Shown in pieces: positions 24,984-33,374 of a DNA stretch of 64,000 bases. The translations under genes were made by a program, and so were the position numbers. The stretch's first letter is position 1, and every line of letters starts with the position of its first letter. A model generated the notes under the pieces. It made no database searches. It saw only the letters and a program-made list of their open reading frames with translations, and had not been told where the DNA came from. Origin of the DNA: CAVRXQ01 sp963838845 (GTDB lineage: Bacteria > Actinomycetota > Acidimicrobiia > Acidimicrobiales > Bog-793); assembly GCA_963838845.1 (NCBI GenBank), contig CAWISR010000003.1, positions 1,364,001 to 1,428,000 of the forward strand. The letters run 5' to 3'.

Positions 24984-25562
24984 GTGCACCGTGCCCCGCT
25001 CCGTGTCTCGGCCGTGGTCGCGATGGCCGCGCTCGTCACCGCCGTCATTACCGATCTGACGATTTCCGGGGTGGGCCGGTGGTGGACTAGGTACTCGTTC
25101 GTCGGATCAGTCGTGTCGAGCGTGCTGATTCTCGCCTTCACCGTCCTCGTCGTCGACGAGGTGGTGTCTCGTCGTCAGGTCCGTGAACGCACCCGCGTCG
25201 CCGCCGTGCAAGCGGCGATCGTCTACGGCCAGGTGCTGCAAACGGCGAAGGTCGTGATGGAGCCGGGCGCGGGCAACAGCGAGGACGCGGCCGGCGAGGT
25301 GCGCGCCCTTGCCTCGATGGTGCTCACGGCCGCGCCAGCCCTGTTCGACGATCCTGAGGCTCGAGAGTTCATGGAGCAAGCCGAAAGGTTCTCGGGGATG
25401 TTGCTGCGCGTCGAGATCAACGGCGAGGGACACGAATTGACCGACGCCGATCGGGGGAAGCTCACCGAGGCGAAGCAGACGCTCAGCACCGCTGCGCAGC
25501 CACTCCTCGCGCGTCTCAATGCTCGGCAGGTGATGGACCTCGAAGGGGGGCCTGCGACGTAA
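24984..25562 (+). CDS. Membrane protein of unknown function
   Basis: The 192-residue protein has two hydrophobic segments near the N-terminus (VSAVVAMAALVTAVITDL and VGSVVSSVLILAFTVLVVD) separated by about a dozen residues, then a charged helical cytosolic region. No known domain is recognised. GTG 24984 gives a short basic N-terminus. It overlaps the upstream leader of merR on the other strand, and the two genes share a divergent promoter region. Confidence 0.6.
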   Translation: MHRAPLRVSAVVAMAALVTAVITDLTISGVGRWWTRYSFVGSVVSSVLILAFTVLVVDEVVSRRQVRERTRVAAVQAAIVYGQVLQTAKVVMEPGAGNSEDAAGEVRALASMVLTAAPALFDDPEAREFMEQAERFSGMLLRVEINGEGHELTDADRGKLTEAKQTLSTAAQPLLARLNARQVMDLEGGPAT

Positions 25563-25594
25563 GCGGCGATCGGCGTGCCCGCGATCCGCCGCCG

Positions 25595-26494
25595 TTAACG
25601 CCCGCCGAGTGCGAGCACGGCCGCGCTGATGTCCTCGCGACCGTGGCCCGCGTCGACCGCGGTCCGCCACTGATGCGAGAGCGCGACGAGGGCCGCCAAC
25701 GGCAACTCGCCCGCGGCGTCGATTGCCAGATCGACGTCCTTCAGCGCCCACTCGAGGGGGAATTCCGGCGCGAAGTCGCCGCTTTCCATTTTGTGCAACT
25801 TGGCGTCGGCGAGCGGAGCGTCGAGCGGACCACCTTCGATCGCCTCGGCCAGCTGCCCGTCGTCGATGCCGAGCCGGCGGGCGAGCGAAAGCGACTCGGC
25901 GACCGCCTCGATAAGGATCGACAAGTAGGCGTTGACGACGAGCTTCATTCGGCTCCCTTGCCCGGCGTCACCGAGCCACACGGTTCGGCGGCCGAGGGCA
26001 TCGAACGCCGGAGCGACGATGCGGCGCGCTCTTTCCGGACCGGACCCGAGAATGAGGAGCTGGCCGGCCTCGGCCGGGCCTTTGCTTCCGGATACCGGTG
26101 CGTCGACGAACATCACGTCTGGTCGCCGCTTTCCCAGGCGGTTGGCGAGGTCCGTCGTCCCTTGCAATCCGATCGTTCCCATCTGCGCCCAGACCGCGCC
26201 CGAGGCGAACGCCTCGGCGACGCCGTCGTCGAAGACCACCGCGGCAGCGATGTCAGCCGTCGGCAACATCGTGATCACGACCTCGGCGTCGGCCACGGCA
26301 GCGGCCGCCGAATCAGCGACGGTGGCGCCGGCATCGGCAAGCGGCGCCGTCGCCGACGGCGCCCGGTCCCAGACGCGCGTCGGCAATCCCGCCGCGACGA
26401 GGTTGCGGGCCATCGCCGCGCCCATGATGCCGGTTCCAAGGACGGCGACTCGGTTGGCGTCGCCGCTCTTTCTTTGGGGATCAGCGTCAGTCAC
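25595..26494 (-). CDS. NAD(P)-dependent oxidoreductase, 3-hydroxyisobutyrate dehydrogenase family
   Basis: The 299-residue beta-hydroxyacid dehydrogenase has the N-terminal cofactor site VAVLGTGIMGAAMARNL, the substrate motif FVDAPVSGSKGPAEAGQL and the catalytic lysine in GQGSRMKLVVNAYL. The family oxidises 3-hydroxyisobutyrate, tartronate semialdehyde, glyoxylate or related acids. The substrate cannot be assigned. It is convergent with the membrane-protein gene and divergent from the SAM hydrolase gene; no operon partner is evident. Confidence 0.9.
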   Translation of the reverse strand: MTDADPQRKSGDANRVAVLGTGIMGAAMARNLVAAGLPTRVWDRAPSATAPLADAGATVADSAAAAVADAEVVITMLPTADIAAAVVFDDGVAEAFASGAVWAQMGTIGLQGTTDLANRLGKRRPDVMFVDAPVSGSKGPAEAGQLLILGSGPERARRIVAPAFDALGRRTVWLGDAGQGSRMKLVVNAYLSILIEAVAESLSLARRLGIDDGQLAEAIEGGPLDAPLADAKLHKMESGDFAPEFPLEWALKDVDLAIDAAGELPLAALVALSHQWRTAVDAGHGREDISAAVLALGGR

Positions 26495-26664
26495 GTTCCA
26501 CCTCGTTTCGGTCTCTTCTTCTGTTGCGTCCTCGCCGCGCTCGTACGCGAACCGACGCCTCCTCCGCGACGAACGAGGTCCAGCGCGCGTGGCGCGACGG
26601 AGGCGACGGTGGCCGCGGATGAACGGAGCGCTCGCCCACGGACGCCAACGTACGCTTCAGCGCG

Positions 26665-27483
26665 ATGCCCCTGTGCTTGACGCTGCTCACCGACTACGGG
26701 CTGGAGGCGGGCTTCGTCGGCGCGCTCCATGCCGTCGCGTTCAACATTGCGCCCCAAGCGAGCGTGATCGACCTTGATCATTCGGTGCCGCCTGGGAACG
26801 TTCGGCTCGGCGCGATTCGCCTCGAGCGCTTCGCTCGCTTGCTTCCGGTCGGCGCGCACGTCGGCGTCGTCGATCCCGGCGTCGGTGGGGCGCGTCGTCC
26901 GATCGCGATCGCGGCAGCGGATCACTTCTTGGTTGGCCCGGACAACGGGCTGCTCATCTGGGCTGCGGAGCGCTTCGGCGGCATCGATCGCGTCGTCGTC
27001 CTCGACGAGCCCAGGTATCACCTTGGAGATAAGTCGCGCACCTTCGATGGCAGGGACGTCTTCGTGCCGGTCGCGGCGCATCTTTTGTGCGGCGCCCGGC
27101 TCGAGGAGGTCGGCTCGCCGATCGCATCCGATCATCTCGAGCGCCTCGAACGGCCCGTTCCCACCACCGAAGGCGAAGGTTCGCTACGCGTCGAGATCCT
27201 TCAGGTTGACGGCTTTGGCAACGTGCAGTTCGGCGCGAAGGCCGAAGACATTGCCGCGCTCGGGCTGCGCGAGGGGGACCGTGTGCAGATCGCCATCGCG
27301 AGAGGAGGCGCCCAGGTCTCCGCTGTTTACGGCGCGACGTTCGGTGATGTGCCTCGTGGCGAGGCGGTGGTGCTCATCGACAGTGACGGCCAGCTGGCGC
27401 TCTCGGTGAACGGGGGCCGCGCCGATGCGGTGTTCGACGCGCAGCCTGGCACCTTCGCGCGCTTCTCCGCGGCCGAAGGTTGA
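26665..27483 (+). CDS. SAM hydrolase (SAM hydroxide adenosyltransferase), DUF62/chlorinase-fluorinase fold
   Basis: The 272-residue protein matches the S-adenosylmethionine hydrolase family: TLLTDYG at the N-terminus, GVVDPGVGG, VGPDNGLL, the conserved FDGRDVFVPVAAH (Arg and His of the hydroxide-activating triad) and VDGFGNVQF in the C-terminal barrel. These enzymes split SAM to adenosine and methionine. The chlorinase and fluorinase branches have extra active-site loops not evident here. It stands alone between divergent and convergent neighbours. Confidence 0.9.
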   Translation: MPLCLTLLTDYGLEAGFVGALHAVAFNIAPQASVIDLDHSVPPGNVRLGAIRLERFARLLPVGAHVGVVDPGVGGARRPIAIAAADHFLVGPDNGLLIWAAERFGGIDRVVVLDEPRYHLGDKSRTFDGRDVFVPVAAHLLCGARLEEVGSPIASDHLERLERPVPTTEGEGSLRVEILQVDGFGNVQFGAKAEDIAALGLREGDRVQIAIARGGAQVSAVYGATFGDVPRGEAVVLIDSDGQLALSVNGGRADAVFDAQPGTFARFSAAEG

Positions 27484-27528
27484 CGCGGCACACGATCGCG
27501 CACGGCGTCCGTTCGAGCGCAGAGACGT

Positions 27529-29331
27529 TCAGTCTTGCTCGGCTGCAGACGTCGCGAGTTCCGTCGCTTCGGCAACGAGTTCGGCGTCGTCGCGCTGCGG
27601 GGCGGCGCGGACGAGTGTGTCCTCGTGGTAGTACCTCGCTCCGCGCAGCCACGAAGCCGCCGCCGCGACGAGGCAGGCGGCGAGCGCGAACGTGAACGCC
27701 TCGACGAGACCGGAGTGGAACGGCGAAGCGATGAGCCGCGGAAAGAAGCTCCGACCGGTGAGGTAGTGGGCCTTGCTCGCGGCGACACCGTTGAGAGAGG
27801 ACCCGAGCAATGTTCGGATCGGGTTGTACCCCAGGAACGCCGCGAAGAGGCTCGCAACCGGTGGCAGCAGCGACGCGCGGTGCGCCGCCGCCGACGGGAT
27901 TCCCTGCGCGACGAGCCCCGCGTCGAGGCTGTGGGGGAGCGAGCTTGAGAGACCCAAGATGATGAGCGTGAAGAACACGCCGATCGACAGCACCATCGAA
28001 GAGTTCTGGAACGTTGTCATCATCCCTGCGCCGGCACCGCGTTGATCCGGCGGGAGGCTGTTCATCACCCCGGCGAGGTTCGGCGCGGCGAAGACGCCCA
28101 TCGCCAACCCCATCATCAACAACAACAGGCCGAAGAAGACATAAGAGAAATCGACGGGCAGCGTTTCGAGGAGCCCGAAACTCAGCGCGGCTAGCAACAT
28201 CCCACCCGACGCGAAGGGCCGTGCGCCGAAGCGGTCCGAGAGGAACCCCGAGATCGGCCCGGCGATAAGGAAGCCCGCGGTCAACGGCAGCATGTAGATG
28301 CCGGCCCACAACGGCGTGTTGGCGAAGCTGTAGCCGTGCTGGGGGAGCCACACCCCCTGTAGCCAGATGATGAGGATGAACATCAGGCCGCCGCGGCCGA
28401 TCCCGGCGAGAAGGGTCGCCACGTTGCCGAACGCGAAGGCGCGGATGCGGAACAGCGCCATGTTGAACATCGGGTGCGTGACGCGGCGTTCGATGGCGAC
28501 GAAGACGGCGAGCAGCAAGACGCCTCCTGAGAGCGCCGCGATCACCTTGGGGTTCGTCCAGCCCATCGTGCTGTGCCCGTAGGGGATGATCCCGTAGGTG
28601 ATCCCGATGAGGACGAGTACCAATCCGGCGGCGAACGTGAGGTTGCCCCACCAGTCGATCGGGGTGACGCGGCGATAGCCGAGCTCGCGCAGCTTGAGGC
28701 GAGCCCACACCGTCCCGAAGACTCCGACCGGAACCGAGACCAAGAAGACGAGGCGCCACTCGACGGGAGCGAGCAGGCCCCCGAGGACGAGGCCGATGAA
28801 CGACCCGGCGATCGCGGCGACGCTGTTGATTCCGAGCGCGAGTCCGCGCTGGTGTGTCGGAAAGGCATCGGTGAGGATCGGCGCCGCATTGGCGAAGACC
28901 ATCGCCCCTCCGACTCCTTGTCCGACGCGCATGAGGATCAGCCATAAAGCGCCGCTCGGACCGTGCATCCACGTCACCGAGAGCAGGATCGAAAAGAGCG
29001 AGAAGACGGCGAAGCCGAGCGTGTACATCTTCACCCGGCCGTACATGTCGCCGATCCTTCCGAAGCTCACGAGCAAGACCGCGGTGCACACCATGAAACC
29101 CATGAGCATCCACAACAGGTAGCTCGTATTGCCGGGCGCAAGTGGGTTGAGCTTGATGCCCCGGAAGATGTCGGGCAACGCGATCAAGATGATCGAGGAG
29201 TTGATGGTCGCCATCAGCATGCCGAGTGTCGTATTCGAGAGGGCGATCCACTTGTAGCGATCGGTTTGGGTTCCCGGGCCGTCGAGCGAGCTCGGGATTG
29301 GTGGCGCCACTTCCCTCGACCCGTTATTCAT
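27529..29331 (-). CDS. MFS transporter, DHA2 (EmrB/QacA) family
   Basis: The 600-residue protein has about 14 hydrophobic segments, starting with YKWIALSNTTLGMLMATINSS and IILIALPDIF, and the cytoplasmic motif A GRIGDMYGRVKM. The DHA2 group exports drugs or toxic organics by proton antiport. Its length is slightly above the usual 500-550 because of a C-terminal tail. It is convergent with the SAM hydrolase gene. The 226-base region between its start and the aldo/keto reductase shows no regulator. Confidence 0.92.
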   Translation of the reverse strand: MNNGSREVAPPIPSSLDGPGTQTDRYKWIALSNTTLGMLMATINSSIILIALPDIFRGIKLNPLAPGNTSYLLWMLMGFMVCTAVLLVSFGRIGDMYGRVKMYTLGFAVFSLFSILLSVTWMHGPSGALWLILMRVGQGVGGAMVFANAAPILTDAFPTHQRGLALGINSVAAIAGSFIGLVLGGLLAPVEWRLVFLVSVPVGVFGTVWARLKLRELGYRRVTPIDWWGNLTFAAGLVLVLIGITYGIIPYGHSTMGWTNPKVIAALSGGVLLLAVFVAIERRVTHPMFNMALFRIRAFAFGNVATLLAGIGRGGLMFILIIWLQGVWLPQHGYSFANTPLWAGIYMLPLTAGFLIAGPISGFLSDRFGARPFASGGMLLAALSFGLLETLPVDFSYVFFGLLLLMMGLAMGVFAAPNLAGVMNSLPPDQRGAGAGMMTTFQNSSMVLSIGVFFTLIILGLSSSLPHSLDAGLVAQGIPSAAAHRASLLPPVASLFAAFLGYNPIRTLLGSSLNGVAASKAHYLTGRSFFPRLIASPFHSGLVEAFTFALAACLVAAAASWLRGARYYHEDTLVRAAPQRDDAELVAEATELATSAAEQD

Positions 29332-29557
29332 GCAAGGTCACTGTCCAAACTTGACAGGCGTCAGTCGCCGTCGCCAGCGAGCCGGCTGCAACTCGTTTGG
29401 GCGACAAAATAAGGCTTCCCTCTTTGTATCGGATTCCCATCCGGTACCGCGCGCTGGATCAACCGTGAGGGATCAGGAGACGCCGATCGGTGGAAGCATT
29501 GGACGTTCCGCAAGTGCCGAGTGGAACCGGCCCGCCGGTCGTGATATTGCTCAGGGG

Positions 29558-30508
29558 ATGGCGGAGATGAGACGGATCGGTTCGTCGAACATCGAAGTAT
29601 TCCCCCTCAACCTCGGCGGCAACGTCTTTGGGTGGACCGCCGATCGCGACGACTCGTTCGCGGTCCTCGATGCCTACCGCGGGGCAGGGGGGAATTTCAT
29701 CGACACGGCGGACTCGTACTCGGCCTGGGTACCGGGTAACCGCGGCGGCGAATCCGAGTCGATCATCGGCGAGTGGCTCGAGTCGCGTGGCGTTCGCTCT
29801 GAGACCGTTGTCGCGACGAAAGTCGGCGGCCATCCGCAGTTCAAGGGCCTCGCCGCGGACACGATCAAGCGAGCCGCGGAGGCGTCGCTCGAACGTCTGC
29901 GCACCGATTACATCGACCTCTACTACACCCACCACGACGACGAATCGGTCTCAGTCGAAGAAATCATGGTCGCGCTCGACGAGCTCGTTCGCTCAGGCGA
30001 GGTGAGGGCGATCGGCGCGTCGAACATCTCCCCTGAACGACTCGAGGCGCAGCTCGAGTTCTCAGCGCGCGAGGGAACCGCGCGTTACGAAGCGTTGCAG
30101 CCGCACTACAACCTGGTTACGCGTGACGCCTACGAGGGTGAACGTCGCCGCATCGCCGAGCGTTACGGCCTCGGCGTGATGCCGTACGCCGCGCTCGCAG
30201 GAGGGTTCCTCACGGGCAAGTACCGGCCTGGGACCGTGCAACAGGTGGAGGGAGCGAGGGCCGCCGGAGCGGCGAAGTACCTCGAGTCCGACCGCGGCCG
30301 CAATGTTCTCGCCGCGCTCGATGCGGTCGCCGTGGCTCGTGGCGCCGAAGTCACCACCGTCGCGATCGCCTGGCTCGCTGCCCAACCGACGGTGGTCGCG
30401 CCGATCGCGAGCGCGCGGACGGTGGAGCAAGTCCCGGCGTTGGTCGCGGCCACGACGCTCGTCCTCAACGAGGAGGAGATCGCGATGCTCGACGAGGCGT
30501 CCGCGTAG
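29558..30508 (+). CDS. Aldo/keto reductase
   Basis: The 316-residue TIM-barrel oxidoreductase begins MRRIGSSNIEVFPLNLGGNVFG and carries the catalytic tetrad: Asp49 and Tyr54 in FIDTADSY, Lys88 in VATKVG and a His at 125-126 in YYTHHDDES. The C-terminus has the NADPH-binding VVAPIASARTVEQV. It reduces an aldehyde or ketone with NADPH. ATG 29558 or ATG 29567 could start it; AGGGG spacing favours the latter. It precedes the DksA-like gene by about 40 bases and may share its transcript. Confidence 0.92.
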   Translation: MAEMRRIGSSNIEVFPLNLGGNVFGWTADRDDSFAVLDAYRGAGGNFIDTADSYSAWVPGNRGGESESIIGEWLESRGVRSETVVATKVGGHPQFKGLAADTIKRAAEASLERLRTDYIDLYYTHHDDESVSVEEIMVALDELVRSGEVRAIGASNISPERLEAQLEFSAREGTARYEALQPHYNLVTRDAYEGERRRIAERYGLGVMPYAALAGGFLTGKYRPGTVQQVEGARAAGAAKYLESDRGRNVLAALDAVAVARGAEVTTVAIAWLAAQPTVVAPIASARTVEQVPALVAATTLVLNEEEIAMLDEASA

Positions 30509-30551
30509 GGCGGCGCTTTCACATTCGCTCCGTGAAGAGAGGAAGGACTGC

Positions 30552-30893
30552 ATGAATCCGGATCGCGCTCGAGTGCTTCTCGCCGAGGAACGCCGTCGCG
30601 TCGAAGGCTTGCTCGCCCAGACATCCGACGATGAGCAATCTGAGTTCGAAGTCTCGAAGGAAACCGGCGACATCGCCGACCCCGCAGAGCCACTGACTTC
30701 GGAAGAAGGCGATGAAGCCGTCGCTGAGGGACTGCGCAGTCGCCTCGGCGAGATCGAGCGTGCAGAACAACGACTCCGCGACGGCTCCTACGGTTATTCG
30801 GTTCGGAGCGGACTGCCGATCCCGGACGATCGCCTCGAGGCAGATCCAGCGGCGGAGCTCACCGTTGAGGAGGCGGCGTCAGGTGACGCGTGA
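30552..30893 (+). CDS. DksA/TraR-like protein without zinc cysteines
   Basis: The 113-residue protein follows the DksA/TraR plan: an N-terminal coiled-coil hairpin and the C-terminal RLRDGSYGYSVRSGLPIPDD and RLEADPAAELTVEEA. In canonical members the segment reads YGYCxxCGxPIPxxRL...A..CxxC. Here both cysteine pairs are replaced (S-V-R-S and T-V-E-E), so no zinc can bind. ATG 30552 has GGAAGG upstream. It may still insert its coiled coil into the RNA polymerase secondary channel, or have another role. Confidence 0.8.
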   Translation: MNPDRARVLLAEERRRVEGLLAQTSDDEQSEFEVSKETGDIADPAEPLTSEEGDEAVAEGLRSRLGEIERAEQRLRDGSYGYSVRSGLPIPDDRLEADPAAELTVEEAASGDA

Positions 30894-30952
30894 CGGCCGT
30901 CGCTTCGCGACCGATGTCGGCCCGTTGATGCTCCGTCGGAAGGGAGGGCGTG

Positions 30953-31378
30953 ATGCCAGCGAAGGGAAGCGCCGAGTGGCACGGCGACGTCGCCATGGGG
31001 CGGGGTTCGTTCTCCGTCGGAGGCGCGCTGAAAGGTGAGTATTCGTACAAGTCGCGCTTTGAAGACGGGCAGGGGTCAAGCCCGGAGCAATTGATCGCGG
31101 CGGCGCACGCGGCCTGCTTTTCGATGGCGCTCGCGAGCGCGCTCGCGAAAGCGGGCCATCCTGCCGAATCGGTCCGCACCGAGGCGACCGTCACCTTGAG
31201 GCCGGTGGACGGTGCACCGACGATCACGAACATCGAGCTCGTCACCGTCGGCGACGTCGCGGGGATCGACGACTCGACGTTCCGCGAATTCGCCGAGGAC
31301 GCGAAGAAAAACTGCCCGGTCAGCCGGGCGCTCGCGAGTCTCCCCGAGATCACGCTGAGCGCGACACTGGCCGCTTAG
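30953..31378 (+). CDS. OsmC family peroxiredoxin
   Basis: The 141-residue protein has the OsmC signatures: GSAEWHGDVAMGRGSFSVGG, SSPEQLIAAAHAACFSMALA with the peroxidatic cysteine, and a second Cys in AKKNCPVSRAL. It reduces organic hydroperoxides. Start ATG 30953 (GTG 30950 is adjacent) follows GGAGGG. It is convergent with the Hsp20 gene, with a long hairpin between them. Confidence 0.93.
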   Translation: MPAKGSAEWHGDVAMGRGSFSVGGALKGEYSYKSRFEDGQGSSPEQLIAAAHAACFSMALASALAKAGHPAESVRTEATVTLRPVDGAPTITNIELVTVGDVAGIDDSTFREFAEDAKKNCPVSRALASLPEITLSATLAA

Positions 31379-31389
31379 GGACGCGCACC

Positions 31390-31424
31390 CCCGTACGCGC
31401 GAACGGATGCGTCGCGCGTACGGG
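31390..31424. terminator. Bidirectional hairpin between osmC and hsp20
   Basis: CCCGTACGCGCG (31390-31401) and CGCGCGTACGGG (31413-31424) are perfect 12-base inverted repeats around an 11-base loop. They are followed by another 12-base palindrome, TTCTCGCGAGAA (31425-31436). The convergent gene arrangement supports a bidirectional terminator, although no T-run follows. Confidence 0.65.
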
Positions 31425-31478
31425 TTCTCGCGAGAACTTCAAGCAATGCCCGCGAGTTCGCGTGGTGGTGCGGTTCGC

Positions 31479-31937
31479 CTACTTCTTGGCGATAGGCACC
31501 CGCGTTGCGGATTCCTTTGGAGCGGGAATGCGGACTTCGAGGATGCCGTCCTTGTAGGTCGCGGTGATGTCGGACTCGCTCACCCCGGACGGGAGCGGGA
31601 GACTGCGGGAGAACGAGCCGTAGCGCATTTCGCGGCGCCGGTATCCCTTCCGTTCGTGGTGTTCCTGCTCGCGGCGTTCCGCCACGATGTGCAGCATGCC
31701 GTCGGAGACGGTGAGCTCGACGTCCTTGTCCGGGTCGATACCCGGCAGTTCGGCGCGCACGACGAGTGAGTCACCTTCCCGGAACTCGTCGACGCGGATC
31801 ACGTCGTCGCCCATCAGGTCCCTTCCGAATACCCCGGGCCGACGGAACGGCATCCAGCGCGCCCAGTCGTCGAACACTCGGTCAAAGAAATCGACCGGTT
31901 CAACCTTCCGTTGCTCCTTCTTGACGATGTCAGCCAT
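31479..31937 (-). CDS. Hsp20/alpha-crystallin small heat-shock protein
   Basis: The 152-residue chaperone has an N-terminal arm, an alpha-crystallin domain (LVVRAELPGIDPDKDVELTV to YKDGILEVRIPA) and the C-terminal I-x-I/V-like TRVPIAKK. It holds unfolded proteins in large oligomers. ATG 31937 follows an ideal AAAGGAGGTG. An inverted repeat at 31979-32012 lies upstream and may be a stress operator. Confidence 0.94.
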   Translation of the reverse strand: MADIVKKEQRKVEPVDFFDRVFDDWARWMPFRRPGVFGRDLMGDDVIRVDEFREGDSLVVRAELPGIDPDKDVELTVSDGMLHIVAERREQEHHERKGYRRREMRYGSFSRSLPLPSGVSESDITATYKDGILEVRIPAPKESATRVPIAKK

Positions 31938-31978
31938 AGCGACACCTCCTTTGTTGCTTCTCACTAGCCCCCACAGGT

Positions 31979-32012
31979 CACCTTGCGCCTTCGGGATCAC
32001 GCATACAAGGTG
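31979..32012. promoter_or_regulatory. Inverted repeat upstream of hsp20
   Basis: CACCTTG (31979-31985) and CAAGGTG (32006-32012) are perfect inverted repeats about 20 bases apart, 42-75 bases upstream of the hsp20 start. The CTTG/CAAG arms recall HspR (HAIR) sites, but the spacing is wider than the usual seven bases. A different stress regulator is possible. Confidence 0.35.
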
Positions 32013-32113
32013 TGTTCTTCCCGATTTTGCGGTGGTCCAGCTCCCCTCCCTCCTCCGTGCGATCGAGCCCCTCCAGAGGCCCTTCGATCGCCGAGGCGGC
32101 GATACTGGGGCGA

Positions 32114-32866
32114 GTGATCCAGGCGGTCGTCTTCGACCTCGACGGGGTGCTCCTCGAATCTGAGCGCGTGTGGGACGACGCGCGTCGGGCAGTCGCCGAA
32201 CGAAACGGCGGGCACTGGCGGGCGGAGGCGACCGGGGCGATGCAGGGGATGAGCGCCCGGGAATGGTCGGCGTACCTGCGAGACCGCCTTTCGCTCGACC
32301 TCGATGCCGATCGGATCGTCGACCTTGTCGTCGGCGAAGTGCTGGCGAGATACGAGAAGGCGCTGCCGATCGTGCCGGGCGCAGGCGAGATGCTCGAACG
32401 CCTCAGCCGGCGTTGGCCCTTGGCGCTCGCTTCCTCGTCGAACCGTGAGGTGATCGACTACGTGCTCGAGCTCACCGGTTGGGCCGGGCTCTTCCGGGCA
32501 ACTGTCTCTTCGGATGAGGTGGCGCGGGGCAAGCCGTTCCCGGACGTGTACGTCGAGACAGCCCGGCGTCTCGGTGAACCGACCGAGGCGTGCGTCGCCG
32601 TCGAGGACTCGGCGAATGGCATCCGTTCCGGGCTCGCCGCGCGCCTCGCGGTCGTCGCCGTCCCGAATCGCGACTACCCGCCGCCGGCAGACGTGCTGCG
32701 ACGCGCCGACCGCGTCGTCGAACGACTCGGGGACGTCAGCGTTGAGCTCGTCGAAGGCATCGGGCGGGAACGCGAAACCCGGCGCGAGCAGCGGCTCGAC
32801 GAGCAAGAGGCTGAGTCGTTTCCAGCATCGGATCCGCACTCGGATTGGGCGGGTCCGTCACCATGA
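32114..32866 (+). CDS. HAD family hydrolase, beta-phosphoglucomutase-like
   Basis: The 250-residue phosphatase has motif I VVFDLDGVLLESE (nucleophile Asp), motif II ASSSNRE, the motif III Lys in RGKPFPDVY and motif IV VEDSANGI. The cap domain is the small helical C1 type, as in phosphoglucomutase and sugar phosphatases. GTG 32114 is chosen. After residue 220 it carries a charged tail ending EAESFPASDPHSDWAGPSP, a short acidic motif unrelated to the HAD fold. Its stop overlaps an ATG (32863) in the rpiB reading frame. A sugar-phosphate substrate is likely. Confidence 0.9.
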   Translation: MIQAVVFDLDGVLLESERVWDDARRAVAERNGGHWRAEATGAMQGMSAREWSAYLRDRLSLDLDADRIVDLVVGEVLARYEKALPIVPGAGEMLERLSRRWPLALASSSNREVIDYVLELTGWAGLFRATVSSDEVARGKPFPDVYVETARRLGEPTEACVAVEDSANGIRSGLAARLAVVAVPNRDYPPPADVLRRADRVVERLGDVSVELVEGIGRERETRREQRLDEQEAESFPASDPHSDWAGPSP

Positions 32867-32892
32867 TGACGTTCTCAGAGGGGGGCAGACTC

Positions 32893-33348
32893 GTGCGTCT
32901 CGTACTCGCGTCGGATCACGTCGGCTTCGGACTGAAAGGTGCGCTCGCCAGCCACGTGCAGGCGTACACGGAAATCTCGATCGAAGACATCGGCACCTTC
33001 AGCACCGATCCGGTTGACTACCCGCCAATCTGCGCTCGGGCGGCGCGGATGGTCGTCGCCGGCGACGCGGACCTCGCCGTCGTAATCGGTGGCAGCGGGA
33101 ACGGAGAGGCGATGGCGGCGAACAAGGTGCGGGGTGCGCGGGCGGCGGTCTGTCACGACGAGTACACGGCCCGCTTCGCGCGCCTGCACAACAACGCGAA
33201 CGTGCTCTCGCTCGGAGCCCGCCTCGTCGCGCCGGAACTCGCCTCGGCGATCCTCGACGTCTTCCTTGTGACGGAGTTCCAAGGTGGGCGACATCAGTGC
33301 CGCATCGACGAGCTGACCGAGATCGAGGACGCCGAAGCGGCGGTTTGA
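32893..33348 (+). CDS. rpiB: RpiB/LacA/LacB family sugar-phosphate isomerase
   Basis: The 151-residue protein has the RpiB layout: LVLASDHVGFGLKGALASH, DYPPICARAARMV, VIGGSGNGEAMAANKVRGAR and CHDEYTARFARLHNNANVL. It interconverts ribose 5-phosphate and ribulose 5-phosphate, or a related aldose. GTG 32893 has a strong AGAGGGGGG eight bases upstream; ATG 32863, overlapping the HAD stop, is the alternative and would add ten residues. The pairing with a sugar-phosphatase-like HAD suggests pentose phosphate handling. Confidence 0.9.
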   Translation: MRLVLASDHVGFGLKGALASHVQAYTEISIEDIGTFSTDPVDYPPICARAARMVVAGDADLAVVIGGSGNGEAMAANKVRGARAAVCHDEYTARFARLHNNANVLSLGARLVAPELASAILDVFLVTEFQGGRHQCRIDELTEIEDAEAAV

Positions 33349-33374
33349 CGAGGTACGTTGCCCAGGCCGCGCCG

